A stretch of DNA of 64,000 nucleotides from Flavobacterium frigidarium DSM 17623 (GCF_000425505.1 NZ_AUDO01000011.1:89382-153381), one strand, 5' to 3'. Counted from the stretch's first letter, positions 35,282 through 45,231 are shown. Notes: generated from the letters alone by a model not told the origin. Program-made: numbers and translations.

Positions 35282-36544
35282 ATGGTAAAGGATTTATTCG
35301 AAAGAATTCAAAACAATAAAGGACCATTAGGAAAATGGGCTTCGCAAGCAGAAGGGTATTTTGTTTTTCCAAAGTTAGAGGGTGAATTAGGACCTAGAAT
35401 GCAGTTTGGTGGGAAAAACATTTTGAACTGGAGTCTAAATGACTATTTAGGTTTAGCGAATCACCCAGAGGTGAGACAAGCGGATACTGATGCAGCAATT
35501 CAATTTGGTGCAGCATATCCTATGGGAGCCAGAATGATGAGTGGTCATACAAAATACCATGAACAATTAGAACAAGAATTAGCTGCTTTTGTAATGAAAG
35601 AATCAGCTTACTTATTGAATTTTGGTTACCAAGGAATTATGTCAACAATTGATGCTTTGGTTACTAGAAATGATGTTATTGTTTATGATGTAGATGCGCA
35701 TGCCTGTATCATTGATGGTGTTCGTTTACATAGTGGTAAGCGTTTTACTTACAAGCATAATGACTTGGAAAGTATGGAAAAGAATCTGCAACGTGCCACA
35801 AAAATAGCTGAAACTACTGGTGGAGGTATCTTATTTATTACCGAAGGAGTTTTTGGGATGAGAGGACAGCAAGGTAAATTGAAAGAAATTGTTGCTATGA
35901 AGCAAAAATATAACTTTCGTTTATTAGTTGATGATGCACACGGTTTTGGTACTTTAGGTAAAACTGGAGCTGGAGCTGGTGAGGAGCAAGGTGTTCAAGA
36001 AGATATTGATGTTTATTTTTCAACGTTTGCAAAGTCAATGGCTAACATTGGTGCGTTTGTAGCTGCTGATAAAGAAATCATTGATTATTTAAAATATAAT
36101 CTACGTTCGCAAATGTTTGCAAAGGCGTTGCCAATGATCCAAACAATAGGTTCGTTAAAGCGGCTAGAATTGTTGCGTAATCATCCTGAATTGAAAGATA
36201 AATTATGGGAGAACGTAAATGCATTACAAACAGGATTGCGTTCAAGAAACTTTAATATTGGAGATACAAATACTTGTATTACACCAGTATATCTTGAAGG
36301 AAGTGTTCCTGAGGCTATGGTTATGGTGAATGATTTGAGAGAAAACTACGGAGTTTTCCTTTCAATTGTAATTTATCCGGTGATTCCTAAAGGTATTATA
36401 TTGTTAAGAATGATCCCTACGGCTTCACATTCATTATCAGATATTGATGAAACTCTTGTTGCGTTTGAGGCAATTCGTGAGAAGTTAGTAAATGGAACAT
36501 ATAAAGAAATTGCAGCTAGAACTAAGGTAGACTTAGATGCTTAG
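35282..36544 (+). CDS. Alpha-oxoamine synthase (serine palmitoyltransferase-like)
   Basis: 420 residues, PLP-dependent, of the KBL/SPT/AONS family. Substrate and cofactor motifs are DYLGLANHPEVRQ, GARMMSGHTKYHEQLE, DVDAHACIIDGVRLH, the cofactor aspartate in LLVDDAHGFGTLGKTG, and the PLP lysine in STFAKSMANIGAFVA (K251). In Bacteroidota this form makes the long-chain base of sphingolipids from serine and acyl-CoA, or, with cysteate, the base of sulfonolipids (capnine). Sequence alone does not say which amino acid is used. Confidence 0.88.
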   Translation: MVKDLFERIQNNKGPLGKWASQAEGYFVFPKLEGELGPRMQFGGKNILNWSLNDYLGLANHPEVRQADTDAAIQFGAAYPMGARMMSGHTKYHEQLEQELAAFVMKESAYLLNFGYQGIMSTIDALVTRNDVIVYDVDAHACIIDGVRLHSGKRFTYKHNDLESMEKNLQRATKIAETTGGGILFITEGVFGMRGQQGKLKEIVAMKQKYNFRLLVDDAHGFGTLGKTGAGAGEEQGVQEDIDVYFSTFAKSMANIGAFVAADKEIIDYLKYNLRSQMFAKALPMIQTIGSLKRLELLRNHPELKDKLWENVNALQTGLRSRNFNIGDTNTCITPVYLEGSVPEAMVMVNDLRENYGVFLSIVIYPVIPKGIILLRMIPTASHSLSDIDETLVAFEAIREKLVNGTYKEIAARTKVDLDA

Positions 36545-36568
36545 AATTGTACTATTATAATGAGATTG

Positions 36569-36604
36569 AAAACCGTTCATCCTAGATGAGCGGTTTTTTT
36601 TTAT
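36569..36604 (+). terminator. Terminator after the SPT-like gene
   Basis: AAAACCG-TTCATC with GATGAGCGGTTTT (one mismatch) around a three-base loop, followed by a run of T residues. Confidence 0.85.
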
Positions 36605-36649
36605 ACTGAAATAGCTATTTTGCTTATCTTTAAAATAAAATGAAGTAAA

Positions 36650-37114
36650 ATGAAAAGACAAATGATTGGTCTACTAACTGTTTTAGTTAGTTTAAGCGCA
36701 TGCAAAAAAGATATTGAAAATGAAAAGCCAATAGATATTCAAAGAGGTGATAATGTAGAAATTATCGAAGAGTGTTATGCCGTTTATAGTCAAAAAGATA
36801 CTGTTTTTTTACACTTGAAAATTGCAAATAAGCAGCAAATTTCTGGGACACTGCAATATAAATTCTATGAGAAGGACCGCAATGGGGGCACCTTTAAAGG
36901 TATAATTAAGGGCGATAGTTTGATTGCTAATTATACTTTCATCTCTGAAGGGAAAACGAGTTCGCGAGAATTAGTATTTTTGAAAAAAGGCGATGCGTAC
37001 CTTGAAGGGTACGGAGAAATAGTAGATAATAATAGAGGGAAAGTAACTTTTAAAAATCATAAAGAACTTCAGTTTGATAATAGCATGCTATTGTCGAAAA
37101 CAGACTGTGAATAA
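36650..37114 (+). CDS. Putative lipoprotein, function unknown
   Basis: 154 residues with a lipoprotein signal peptide ending in LVSLSACKK (lipidated Cys near residue 18). The mature part alternates short beta strands, including KDTVFLHLKIANKQQISGT and YKFYEKDRNGGTFKGI. This pattern is common among small Bacteroidota lipoproteins of the META or NlpE-like type, but no specific family was recognised. The gene ends in a strong bidirectional terminator. Confidence 0.7.
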   Translation: MKRQMIGLLTVLVSLSACKKDIENEKPIDIQRGDNVEIIEECYAVYSQKDTVFLHLKIANKQQISGTLQYKFYEKDRNGGTFKGIIKGDSLIANYTFISEGKTSSRELVFLKKGDAYLEGYGEIVDNNRGKVTFKNHKELQFDNSMLLSKTDCE

Positions 37115-37118
37115 CTCA

Positions 37119-37158
37119 AAAAAAGCACCAATACAACTCCTTGTACTGGTGCTTTTTT
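37119..37158. terminator. Bidirectional terminator
   Basis: Arms AAAAGCACCA-TACAA and TTGTA-TGGTGCTTTT pair over 15 bases with one internal mismatch, with T runs on both strands, between the convergent lipoprotein and GNAT genes. Confidence 0.92.
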
Positions 37159-37164
37159 GGATGC

Positions 37165-38283
37165 TTATAAATCCAATTTAAAAGTTTTTCTCTTACAGAT
37201 AATTTTGGGATCGAAATTTTTCCAGATGGCATGAATGGCATGATTATCTGCTAATTCTGGTGTTCGTATACAATTTTCGATGCCTTTTTCAGTAAAAGTT
37301 GTATGGTACTCTTTGAAGATAATTGCGTGAGCACCTTTACTTTGATAATCAGGATGCACGCCTATCAAATAGAAACAAACATCTTTACTGTTATTTCGAG
37401 CATTTAATAAATGATAAAATCCAAAAGGAAATAATTTACCATTTGCTTTTTGAAGTGCTTTTGAAAAACTAGGCATAACAATCGCAAAAGCAACTAGGTT
37501 TTGGTCTTTATCCTCTACAAATTTGATGTATTCAGGGTTGATAAAACTAATGTATTTTTTCTTAAAATATTCTTTTTGTATATCAGTTATAGGTACAAAG
37601 GAAGACAGACTTGCATAAGACGCATTGAATAAATCAAACATTTTATCGACATAAGGCATTACATCTTTAGTCTTTTTAAAATTCAACGGTTTTAATTGAT
37701 ACCTTTTTTTTATTATTTCCTGTGCTTTATCAAAGTACTCTAATTTTACATTTTTAAACGGAAATTTACTTTCAATGTATTCTTTCTCGGTTTCAAAACC
37801 TAGTTGTTCAAAATGTTGCGCATAATATGGGTGATTGTACCAAGTAATCATGGTTCCTAATTCGTCAAATCCTTCAGTTAAAACACCTACTTTATCTAAG
37901 TTAGAAAATCCCATAGGGCCTTCTACGTGCTCCAAATTGTTTTTACGGCCTAAATCATATACCTTTTCAAGTAGGGCTTTAGTAACTTCAATATCATCTA
38001 TGACATCAAACCATCCAAAACGTACTTTCTTTTTTTGTTGATCATTTACTTCACTCCAATTGATTATAGCGGTAATCCTACCTACAATTTCGTCATTTCT
38101 ATAAGCCAAGTAAAAATAAGCCTCGGCATTTTCAAATGCGGGATTTTTAGTTTTATCGAATGATTCTAATTCATCGGCAATGATGGGTGGTACCCAATAG
38201 TCATTGTTTTTATATAAAGAGAAAGGGAATTTAATATAAGTAGTTAATTCCTTTTTAGTTTTTACTTCTTTTACTGTAATCAT
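37165..38283 (-). CDS. GNAT-like N-acyltransferase family protein
   Basis: 372 residues from the ATG at 38283. An ATG 12 codons upstream (38319) is open but adds residues unlike the family. It starts MITVKEVKTKKELTTYIKF and includes DYWVPPI, a segment typical of a Bacteroidota GNAT subfamily, then a central NLEHVEGPMGFSNLDKVG. The acetyl-CoA site region (IGVHPDYQSKGAHAIIFKEY) lies near the C-terminus, about 310-335. The acyl donor and substrate are unknown. It is the convergent partner of the upstream lipoprotein, with a terminator between. Confidence 0.75.
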   Translation of the reverse strand: MITVKEVKTKKELTTYIKFPFSLYKNNDYWVPPIIADELESFDKTKNPAFENAEAYFYLAYRNDEIVGRITAIINWSEVNDQQKKKVRFGWFDVIDDIEVTKALLEKVYDLGRKNNLEHVEGPMGFSNLDKVGVLTEGFDELGTMITWYNHPYYAQHFEQLGFETEKEYIESKFPFKNVKLEYFDKAQEIIKKRYQLKPLNFKKTKDVMPYVDKMFDLFNASYASLSSFVPITDIQKEYFKKKYISFINPEYIKFVEDKDQNLVAFAIVMPSFSKALQKANGKLFPFGFYHLLNARNNSKDVCFYLIGVHPDYQSKGAHAIIFKEYHTTFTEKGIENCIRTPELADNHAIHAIWKNFDPKIICKRKTFKLDL

Positions 38284-38347
38284 GTTATTTTTAAAGTTGT
38301 GAGTACTGACATATTTCATGCACCGACTCTTATAGTATTTTTAAATT

Positions 38348-39241
38348 TTATTTTAAATCGGTAGGTTTAAATAATTTGACATCTTTATGTTTTGCGTCAT
38401 ATCGCCAAGAAATTCCAACACCACCGTATAAAATAGAAGGAGTGTCTTTTAAACTTGAGCTTATCGAAGCATCTATTTGAATATCATCACTTAATAAATA
38501 AGCAGCACCTCCCCTTACAATTGCATCGCTATAAAAATCGCTCTTAAATCCTTGATTTTCTACAAAACCAGACCATTCTCGATTAAAAGCTTTGGTCAAG
38601 GTGATAATGTAGCCGTAGCTAGGATCGTCAGTAGCAACGTAATCTGCGATGATGTTTGTTACAAATACCCAACTGCCATCTCCGAAATGATTTTGAGTGA
38701 TCAGCATTAATTTGGGCGAAATTTCAGCGCTTGCTGTATAATAATAAGGATTGTCTTTACCTACGATATTTGCTCCTGCAAAAACACTCACTGCTGGTAT
38801 AAATTGCTCCCAGTTGAAACTGTGATTGGCTTTCCAACTGTACAAATTGATTCTGTCTGCGCTATTTTTATAAGGATCAAATAGTAAATATTTTGCTCCA
38901 AGAACTGTTTGGCGCAACGCAGAATTTGTTTTTTCGATAAATCGGGCATTGTATTTTTCGTACTGATATTGAATATCTGCAATAACTTCTAGTCGCTCTG
39001 TAAGTACTCCCCAGCGTAAGGTTGCGTCTAAGCCAACACCTGTTTTATCATAATCTAGTAAAGCATGATGTTGTTTCACGGCATAGGTACCTACTTCGGC
39101 TTGAATTACTTTTTTCCCTATAGCATAAGCAGACATACTCTCACCAGGTCTATTAGAATTAATAATATCAGTATGTTGAGCAAAAAATAGGGTGGGCACC
39201 ATTAAAAGCGTAGTATACAATGCTGATTTGATATTTGACAT
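38348..39241 (-). CDS. Outer-membrane beta-barrel protein, MetA-pathway phenol-degradation family (PF13557-like)
   Basis: 297 residues with a signal peptide (MSNIKSALYTTLLMVPTLFFAQ). Amphipathic strands then suggest a small outer-membrane barrel, including the opening TDIINSNRPGESMSAYAIGK and the closing PSILYGGVGISWRYD. The pattern matches the transporter/putative MetA-pathway family. The name of the family gives no reliable substrate. Nothing around points to aromatic degradation, so a general porin-like or structural role is as likely. Confidence 0.7.
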   Translation of the reverse strand: MSNIKSALYTTLLMVPTLFFAQHTDIINSNRPGESMSAYAIGKKVIQAEVGTYAVKQHHALLDYDKTGVGLDATLRWGVLTERLEVIADIQYQYEKYNARFIEKTNSALRQTVLGAKYLLFDPYKNSADRINLYSWKANHSFNWEQFIPAVSVFAGANIVGKDNPYYYTASAEISPKLMLITQNHFGDGSWVFVTNIIADYVATDDPSYGYIITLTKAFNREWSGFVENQGFKSDFYSDAIVRGGAAYLLSDDIQIDASISSSLKDTPSILYGGVGISWRYDAKHKDVKLFKPTDLK

Positions 39242-39369
39242 AGCTATTTGATGTTAAAAGTAATAATGCATTTCAAATGTACTATAATTTATTATTTATT
39301 TAAGAAGGATAGTTCACTTTTGTCCTTAAGTTTCGGGTTGGTTTTATTATTTTTGTAAAAAAAATAATT

Positions 39370-39651
39370 ATGCAAACTGCTTCTTTTGGAGGTTTTATAC
39401 GAACCCTATTAATTATAATAGCTTTCTACTATATCTTTAAGTTTTTGGCTAAATTATTCTTGCCGCTCTTATTAAAAAAGGTAGTACAAAAGGCAGAGAA
39501 TAATTTCAAGCAGCAACACCAGCAATCGCGCGATCAATCTTGGAATAGCACACAATCTGAACAAGAAGTTTTTTATAAACCACCAGTTTCAAAACAATTT
39601 CATGAGACCAAAAAAGTGGGTGATTATGTGGATTACGAAGAAATAGATTAA
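39370..39651 (+). CDS. DUF4834 family small membrane protein
   Basis: 93 residues. The first 35 are hydrophobic (FIRTLLIIIAFYYIFKFLAK) and hold one or two membrane helices, followed by a charged, glutamine-rich cytoplasmic tail (KQQHQQSRDQSWNSTQ) and an acidic end (YVDYEEID). DUF4834 is a Bacteroidota family of unknown function. It lies 44 bases before the YfhO-like gene in the same direction and may be cotranscribed with it. Confidence 0.75.
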   Translation: MQTASFGGFIRTLLIIIAFYYIFKFLAKLFLPLLLKKVVQKAENNFKQQHQQSRDQSWNSTQSEQEVFYKPPVSKQFHETKKVGDYVDYEEID

Positions 39652-39695
39652 GTTTGCCGAAGTTATCAAATATATACTCTTAAATAAGCGCTACA

Positions 39696-42116
39696 TTGAA
39701 AGTTATTACTAAATTATACCCTCACGCCATTGCCATTTTAGGCTTTGTAATTGTTTCTCTTTTTTATTTTTATCCCGTACTACAAGGAAAACAAATTTTT
39801 CAATCAGATATTGTACAATATACTGGAATGGCTAAGGAGCAAAATGATTTTAGAGCTTCAGATCATGTAGAGCCATACTGGACCAATAGTTCGTTTGGAG
39901 GGATGCCTACGTATCAGCTGGGGGCAAAATATCCTCATGATTACATAGGTGCAATCGACGATGCTTTGCGTTTTTTACCACGTCCTGCTGATTATTTGTT
40001 TTTATATTTTTTAGGTTTTTATGGCTTGTTACTAGTTTTAAAGGTAGATCCTTTAAAAGCTTTTATTGGCGCATTGGCCTTTGGTTTTTCAACCTATTTA
40101 ATTATTATTCTAGGTGTAGGTCACAACGCTAAGGCGCACGCAATCGCCTACATGCCTCTAGTTATCGCGGGAGTAATACTAGTTTTTCAACGTCGCTTTA
40201 TTGTAGGGGGATTGTTAACTATGTTTGCCGCAGCTTTAGAAATTAATGCGAATCATTTCCAGATGACGTATTATTTATTGCTTTTTCTTTTAATTCTAGC
40301 CGCTTATTTTATCTATAAAGATGTTAAAGACAAAGCATTTCGACCACTTTTAAAATCTTTTGGTTTTCTTGCTATTGCAGGTATTTTAGCGGTAGGAGCA
40401 AACGCTACTAATTTAATGGCTACTGCTGAATATGCTGGTTTTAGTATTCGATCAAAGAGCGAACTTACATACAATCCTGATGGATCAGCAAATACAACAA
40501 GTAGTGCAATGACCAGGGATTACATTACAGAGTATAGTTACGGGGTAGTGGAGAGTTTTAATTTGATTTCACCCAGAATTTTTGGGGGATCAAATAGTGA
40601 AAATGTTGGTAAGGATAGTGAGATGTATGAAATGATGATTGGGAACGGCGTTCCTGATGCTCAGGCTGCTGATTTTGTTTCAGGCATGCCAACATATTGG
40701 GGAGACCAACCTATTGTTGCCGCTCCTGCTTACATAGGGGTAGTTGTTTTTTTTCTTGCAATTTTAGCGTTGTTTGTTGACGATCGCAAAATTAAATATG
40801 TTTTCCTTTCGGGAGCTGTTGCGTCATTGCTACTATCGTGGGGTAAAAACTTTCCTGTTTTAACTGATTTCTTTATTGACTTTATCCCAATGTATGATAA
40901 GTTTAGAGCAGTTTCTTCAATACAAGTGATATTAGAATTGTGCTTTCCTGTACTAGCAATAATGGGACTTCAGTCCTTTTTTAAATTAGATGAAGAGCAA
41001 CATTTTAAACCATTGTGGCAAGCTGCTGCAATAAGTTTTGGTACGATTGTAATTTTGTTTTTAAGTAAAGGCATGTTTAGTTTTGCAGGGGCAAACGATG
41101 GATATTACTTAGAAAGTTACGGTCCGCAATTTGTTGATGCTTTAAAGAGCGATAGAAAGAGTCTTTTTAATGCCGATTTACTTCGTTCAGGTTTCTTTAT
41201 TATAGTCACTGCGGGAGTTTTATGGTTGTATATAAAAAATAGATTAGCACATACTACAGCGATAGTATTAGTGGGATTATTTATGGTGTCTGACTTATTT
41301 TTTGTGGACAAGAAATATGTATCTACAAAAGATTTCGTTTCTAGTCGTCAAGTAGAAGTTCCGTTTCAGGAAACGCTTGCTGATCAAGAAATAGCAAAAG
41401 ACCCAGGAATTTTTAGAGTATTTGAAGTTCAGGATTTGATGGGTGCGCGTACCTCTTATTTTCACAAATCGATAGGTGGTTATAGTGCTGTTAGACCTAG
41501 AAGAGTACAGCAACTATTTGATTACCAATTAGCAAAAAACAATCTTGAAATACTTAACATGTTAAACGTTAAGTACGTCATTCAGCAGGATAAAGAAGGT
41601 AAAGACTTTCCAGCTATCAATCCTGATGCTAATGGTAACGCATGGTTTGTAAGAGACGTTAAGTTGGTTAATAAAGCTAATGACGAAATGAAATTGTTAG
41701 AAGGCTTCGACACTAAACATGCGGCTATTTTTAATATTAATCTCTACGGTGAAAAATTTAATAATGCACGCTTGAAACGCAATCTTGATGATAGTGGTAC
41801 AATTGCTCTAGAAGTGTATAAGCCAAACTATTTAAAATATAGCTCGAAGTCTAAAAATGAAGGCTTGGCTGTTTTCTCTGAAATTTATTATGAAAAAGGT
41901 TGGAATGCCTACGTTGATGGAGTAAAAACGGATCATTTTCCTGTGGACTATGTGCTAAGAGCGATGATGGTTCCTGCTGGTGATCATACTATCGAGTTTA
42001 AATTTGAGCCAGAAGTTGTAAAAACAGGAAGTACAATTACATTGATAAGTGCTGTTTTAATGCTGTTACTTTTAATAGGAGGAATTTACTTTGAAAGAAA
42101 AGGGAAAGAAATCTAG
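39696..42116 (+). CDS. YfhO-like multi-spanning membrane protein
   Basis: 806 residues with about twelve transmembrane segments in the first 500 residues and at the C-terminus, and a large periplasmic part between (about 540-770). The signature near the N-terminus, FQSDIVQYTGMAKEQNDF, and the hydrophilic loop with HVEPYWTNSSFGGMPTYQ match YfhO-type proteins. They resemble membrane glycosyltransferases of the GT-C fold and modify lipoteichoic acid or surface glycans in other bacteria. The start codon is TTG (39696); no ATG occurs before the first membrane helix. It is followed by a glycosyltransferase and a flippase in the same direction. Confidence 0.82.
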   Translation: MKVITKLYPHAIAILGFVIVSLFYFYPVLQGKQIFQSDIVQYTGMAKEQNDFRASDHVEPYWTNSSFGGMPTYQLGAKYPHDYIGAIDDALRFLPRPADYLFLYFLGFYGLLLVLKVDPLKAFIGALAFGFSTYLIIILGVGHNAKAHAIAYMPLVIAGVILVFQRRFIVGGLLTMFAAALEINANHFQMTYYLLLFLLILAAYFIYKDVKDKAFRPLLKSFGFLAIAGILAVGANATNLMATAEYAGFSIRSKSELTYNPDGSANTTSSAMTRDYITEYSYGVVESFNLISPRIFGGSNSENVGKDSEMYEMMIGNGVPDAQAADFVSGMPTYWGDQPIVAAPAYIGVVVFFLAILALFVDDRKIKYVFLSGAVASLLLSWGKNFPVLTDFFIDFIPMYDKFRAVSSIQVILELCFPVLAIMGLQSFFKLDEEQHFKPLWQAAAISFGTIVILFLSKGMFSFAGANDGYYLESYGPQFVDALKSDRKSLFNADLLRSGFFIIVTAGVLWLYIKNRLAHTTAIVLVGLFMVSDLFFVDKKYVSTKDFVSSRQVEVPFQETLADQEIAKDPGIFRVFEVQDLMGARTSYFHKSIGGYSAVRPRRVQQLFDYQLAKNNLEILNMLNVKYVIQQDKEGKDFPAINPDANGNAWFVRDVKLVNKANDEMKLLEGFDTKHAAIFNINLYGEKFNNARLKRNLDDSGTIALEVYKPNYLKYSSKSKNEGLAVFSEIYYEKGWNAYVDGVKTDHFPVDYVLRAMMVPAGDHTIEFKFEPEVVKTGSTITLISAVLMLLLLIGGIYFERKGKEI

Positions 42117-42188
42117 GCAAGCAACAATTTTTTAAAATTGCTGTTTTGTTATCGTAGCTTTTGCAGTATAAATTTAATCAATCTCTAA

Positions 42189-43481
42189 TTGGAACCGGAA
42201 CACAAGAAAGTTTTAATAATTACCTATTATTGGCCACCTGCTGGAGGACCAGGAGTTCAGCGTTGGTTAAAATTTGTAAAATACCTGCCTAAGTATGGTA
42301 TACAGCCTATAGTTTATATACCTGATAATCCTACTTACCCCATTATCGATAATGATCTTTTAAAAGAGGTTTCAAGCAGTGCGGTAATTCTAAGAAACAA
42401 GATTTTTGAGCCGTACCAATTGGCTTCTTTTTTTTCGAAAAATAAAACAAAAAAAATAAGTTCGGGGATTATTCCTAATACTAAAAAGCAATCGGCATTA
42501 GATAAAATATTTTTATGGATTAGAGGAAATTTGTTTATTCCTGATGCACGCGTTTTTTGGGTCAAACCCTCTGTAAGTCATTTAGAAAAATACATTGTTG
42601 AAAATAATATTGACACCATTATTACTTCAGGACCGCCACACAGTTTGCACCTAATAGGTTTGAATTTAAAAAAGCGCTTAGATGTAAAGTGGTTTGCTGA
42701 TTTTCGGGATCCTTGGACTACGATAGGGTATCACAAATCGTTGCGTTTATCAAAATACGCTGCTGCAAAGCACAAAAAATTGGAAAAGGAAGTGATGCAA
42801 ACTGCAGATGAAATTATTGTTACAAGTAAAACTACTAAAACAGAATTTCAAGCCATTACTGATAAGCCTATAACAGTAATTACAAATGGTTACGATACCG
42901 CTTTGATTCCTGCGCAGCAACTAGATACTAAATTTACTTTAGCGCATATTGGTTCGTTTTTGTCAGAAAGAAATCCGCAAATTTTATGGACTGCACTTCA
43001 AGAATTATTAATCGAAATTCCATCCTTTAAAGCCGATTTAGAGATCAAACTAATAGGAGCTATTAGTCAGGAAGTACTGACTTCAATTAATGAGTACGTA
43101 TTAGATTCTTATCTGAATAACTTAGGATATGTTTCCCATTCCGAAGCTATTGCGCATCAAAAAAAGTCGCAAGTGTTACTATTGATCGAAATAGATTCTG
43201 AAGATACGAGAAGTATTATTCCGGGTAAATTATTCGAGTATATGGTATCAGGCAGACCTATAATTGCTATTGGACCTAAAAACTCCGATTTTGCTGAGAT
43301 AATTACTGAAACAAACTCTGGAGTATTCTTTGAATATGCTGAAAAAGAAAAACTAAAACAAGTGATTATAAAGTATTATAATCAATATGTAGTAGGTGAA
43401 CTAAAGGCAAACGGAGTAGGGTTACAGCAATATTCAAGAGAAAACCTCACAAAGCAATTAGTGCAACTTCTTAATAAATAA
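42189..43481 (+). CDS. Glycosyltransferase (GT4-like)
   Basis: 430 residues, soluble. The N-terminal domain begins KVLIITYYWPPAGGPGVQRWL, as in a Bacteroidota group of GT-B glycosyltransferases. The acceptor and sugar-nucleotide domains carry DTIITSGPPHSLHLIG and, at about 340-375, PGKLFEYMVSGRPIIAIG. The start is TTG at 42189; it matches the family N-terminus, and no ATG is nearby. Placed between a YfhO-like protein and a flippase, it is likely to extend a surface glycan. The sugar is unknown. Confidence 0.85.
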   Translation: MEPEHKKVLIITYYWPPAGGPGVQRWLKFVKYLPKYGIQPIVYIPDNPTYPIIDNDLLKEVSSSAVILRNKIFEPYQLASFFSKNKTKKISSGIIPNTKKQSALDKIFLWIRGNLFIPDARVFWVKPSVSHLEKYIVENNIDTIITSGPPHSLHLIGLNLKKRLDVKWFADFRDPWTTIGYHKSLRLSKYAAAKHKKLEKEVMQTADEIIVTSKTTKTEFQAITDKPITVITNGYDTALIPAQQLDTKFTLAHIGSFLSERNPQILWTALQELLIEIPSFKADLEIKLIGAISQEVLTSINEYVLDSYLNNLGYVSHSEAIAHQKKSQVLLLIEIDSEDTRSIIPGKLFEYMVSGRPIIAIGPKNSDFAEIITETNSGVFFEYAEKEKLKQVIIKYYNQYVVGELKANGVGLQQYSRENLTKQLVQLLNK

Positions 43482-43516
43482 TTTACGGGCAGTGCCTTAC
43501 TAGATAATATCCACTT

Positions 43517-44986
43517 ATGGGAATAGTTTTAAATCAATCCTTAAAAAATACTGTCATTACCTATTTGGGTTTTGGTATTGGTGCTATAAACACACTTTAT
43601 TTATATCCTGTTTTTTTAGGTGCGACCTATTATGCTGTAACAAATTACATTTTATCAGCTGCTAATGTAATTATGCCGCTTTTTGCCATTGGAATGCAAA
43701 ACACCTTAGTGAAGTTTTATAGCCAATGTAAAACAGAAGAGGAACGAGGGCGGTTTTTATCTTTTACGGTTTTATTTCCTTTTCTATTGTGTATTCCTAT
43801 AGGAATTATTGGATTATTTTTCTTTGATGATCTTGTTTATTTTGTATCAAAAAAGAATCCTGTTGTTCAAACGTTTATATGGTTAATCCCTTTTACTGGA
43901 CTGTGCATGGCATATTTCGAAATATTTTATGCTTGGGCAAGAGTGCACATGCATTCTGTATTTGGGAATTTTATTAAGGAAGTTGGATTAAGACTCTTTT
44001 CTCTTTTCGCTATCATTGGTGTCTATTTTAATTGGATATCTATAGTTGATTTTGTGTATGTTACATCAGGTATATACTTCTTAGCACTGATTGTCACGAT
44101 GTTGTATGCTTTTAAAATTAAGAGACCAAATTTTCAGTTTTATATTCCTACTAATGTTAAAGATATTTTAGAGTATACCTTTTACATCATTCTATCAGGT
44201 AGTGTCGCTAATTTATTGCTAGACGGCGATAAATTAATGTTGAATCAATATCTAGTGATTGAGAATATCGCTTATTATTCTGTAGCGACGTATATAGCCT
44301 TAGTAATATCTGTTCCTAGCCGTGCAATGCATCAAATTGTCTATCCTATTACGGCCAAATTAATGCATGAAAATAAGTATGAGGAATTGAATGCGTTGTA
44401 TAAGAAGACCTCTATCAATTTACAAATTGTAGGTGGTTTTGTAATGCTTTGCATCTTTGTAAATATCAGTCAATTGTATGAGATCGTTCCTAAGGAATAT
44501 AGTGGCGGTATTATAGTGGTTTTTATGATCGGACTTTCAAAGTACTTTGATCTAATTTTAGGAAATAACAATGCAATCATTTTTAACTCAAAATATTACC
44601 GAACGGTCTTGTTTTTAGGGCTATTTTTAGTGCTGATAACAATAGTTTTAAATAGAATTTTTATACCTCTTTATGGTATTATGGGTTGTGCTTTTGCAAC
44701 ACTTCTATCGATAACATTATACAGCTTAGCTAAACTTTTATTTGTAGTGAAGCGCATGCATTTGTATCCTTTTACTAAAGAAACAGTTACCTCACTAGTT
44801 GTGACTGCAGTGTTATTTTTAGCATTCTACTTTTGGGAATTTCCATTGTATCCTTTAATTGGAATCGCCTTAAAATCGATCATCTTAACAGTGGTTTACC
44901 TATATGTTAATTACAAATTAGTGATATCTAAAGAAATAAACGATATCATAGATAAGATGCTGCTTAAATTTAAATTAAGATCTTAA
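43517..44986 (+). CDS. Polysaccharide flippase (Wzx-like, MOP superfamily)
   Basis: 489 residues with about fourteen transmembrane segments. Charged residues sit in the loops, including DGDKLMLNQYLVIENIAYYSVATY, with an N-terminus (GIVLNQSLKNTVITYLGFG) like other Wzx/RfbX proteins. It would flip undecaprenyl-linked oligosaccharides across the inner membrane. Together with the preceding glycosyltransferase (35-base gap) it forms a small surface-glycan operon. No polymerase or ligase gene is near, so the final product is open. Confidence 0.87.
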   Translation: MGIVLNQSLKNTVITYLGFGIGAINTLYLYPVFLGATYYAVTNYILSAANVIMPLFAIGMQNTLVKFYSQCKTEEERGRFLSFTVLFPFLLCIPIGIIGLFFFDDLVYFVSKKNPVVQTFIWLIPFTGLCMAYFEIFYAWARVHMHSVFGNFIKEVGLRLFSLFAIIGVYFNWISIVDFVYVTSGIYFLALIVTMLYAFKIKRPNFQFYIPTNVKDILEYTFYIILSGSVANLLLDGDKLMLNQYLVIENIAYYSVATYIALVISVPSRAMHQIVYPITAKLMHENKYEELNALYKKTSINLQIVGGFVMLCIFVNISQLYEIVPKEYSGGIIVVFMIGLSKYFDLILGNNNAIIFNSKYYRTVLFLGLFLVLITIVLNRIFIPLYGIMGCAFATLLSITLYSLAKLLFVVKRMHLYPFTKETVTSLVVTAVLFLAFYFWEFPLYPLIGIALKSIILTVVYLYVNYKLVISKEINDIIDKMLLKFKLRS

Positions 44987-45170
44987 AGCTTTTTATTTGC
45001 AATTAGCCACACCTTACAAACTTTAAACAATTGTATTTGATGATAATTTTATAACACTCCTTAAATAAATCATAACATTTAAGGAGGGGATAATGAATAT
45101 ATTTGTCAAAAATCTATCAAAAAGGCTTAAAATAACTAGTAATTAATTAAAATATCACTAAAAGTGGGTA

Positions 45171-45201
45171 TTGCATGTGATTAATTAAGGACTTAATTTT
45201 G
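45171..45201 (+). promoter_or_regulatory. Bacteroidota promoter (TTG-N20-TAATTTTG)
   Basis: A TTG -33 element at 45171-45173 and an exact -7 box at 45194-45201, spaced 20 bases apart as expected for the housekeeping sigma of this phylum. It drives the 106-residue gene starting at 45232. Confidence 0.65.
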
Positions 45202-45231
45202 TGCTTCACTGTTGTCTAGATTTTTAGTTCG

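Noticed and set aside
38284..38319. Upstream ATG extension of the GNAT-like gene
   Set aside because: The additional 12 residues do not resemble the family N-terminus, which begins at MITVKEV (38283).
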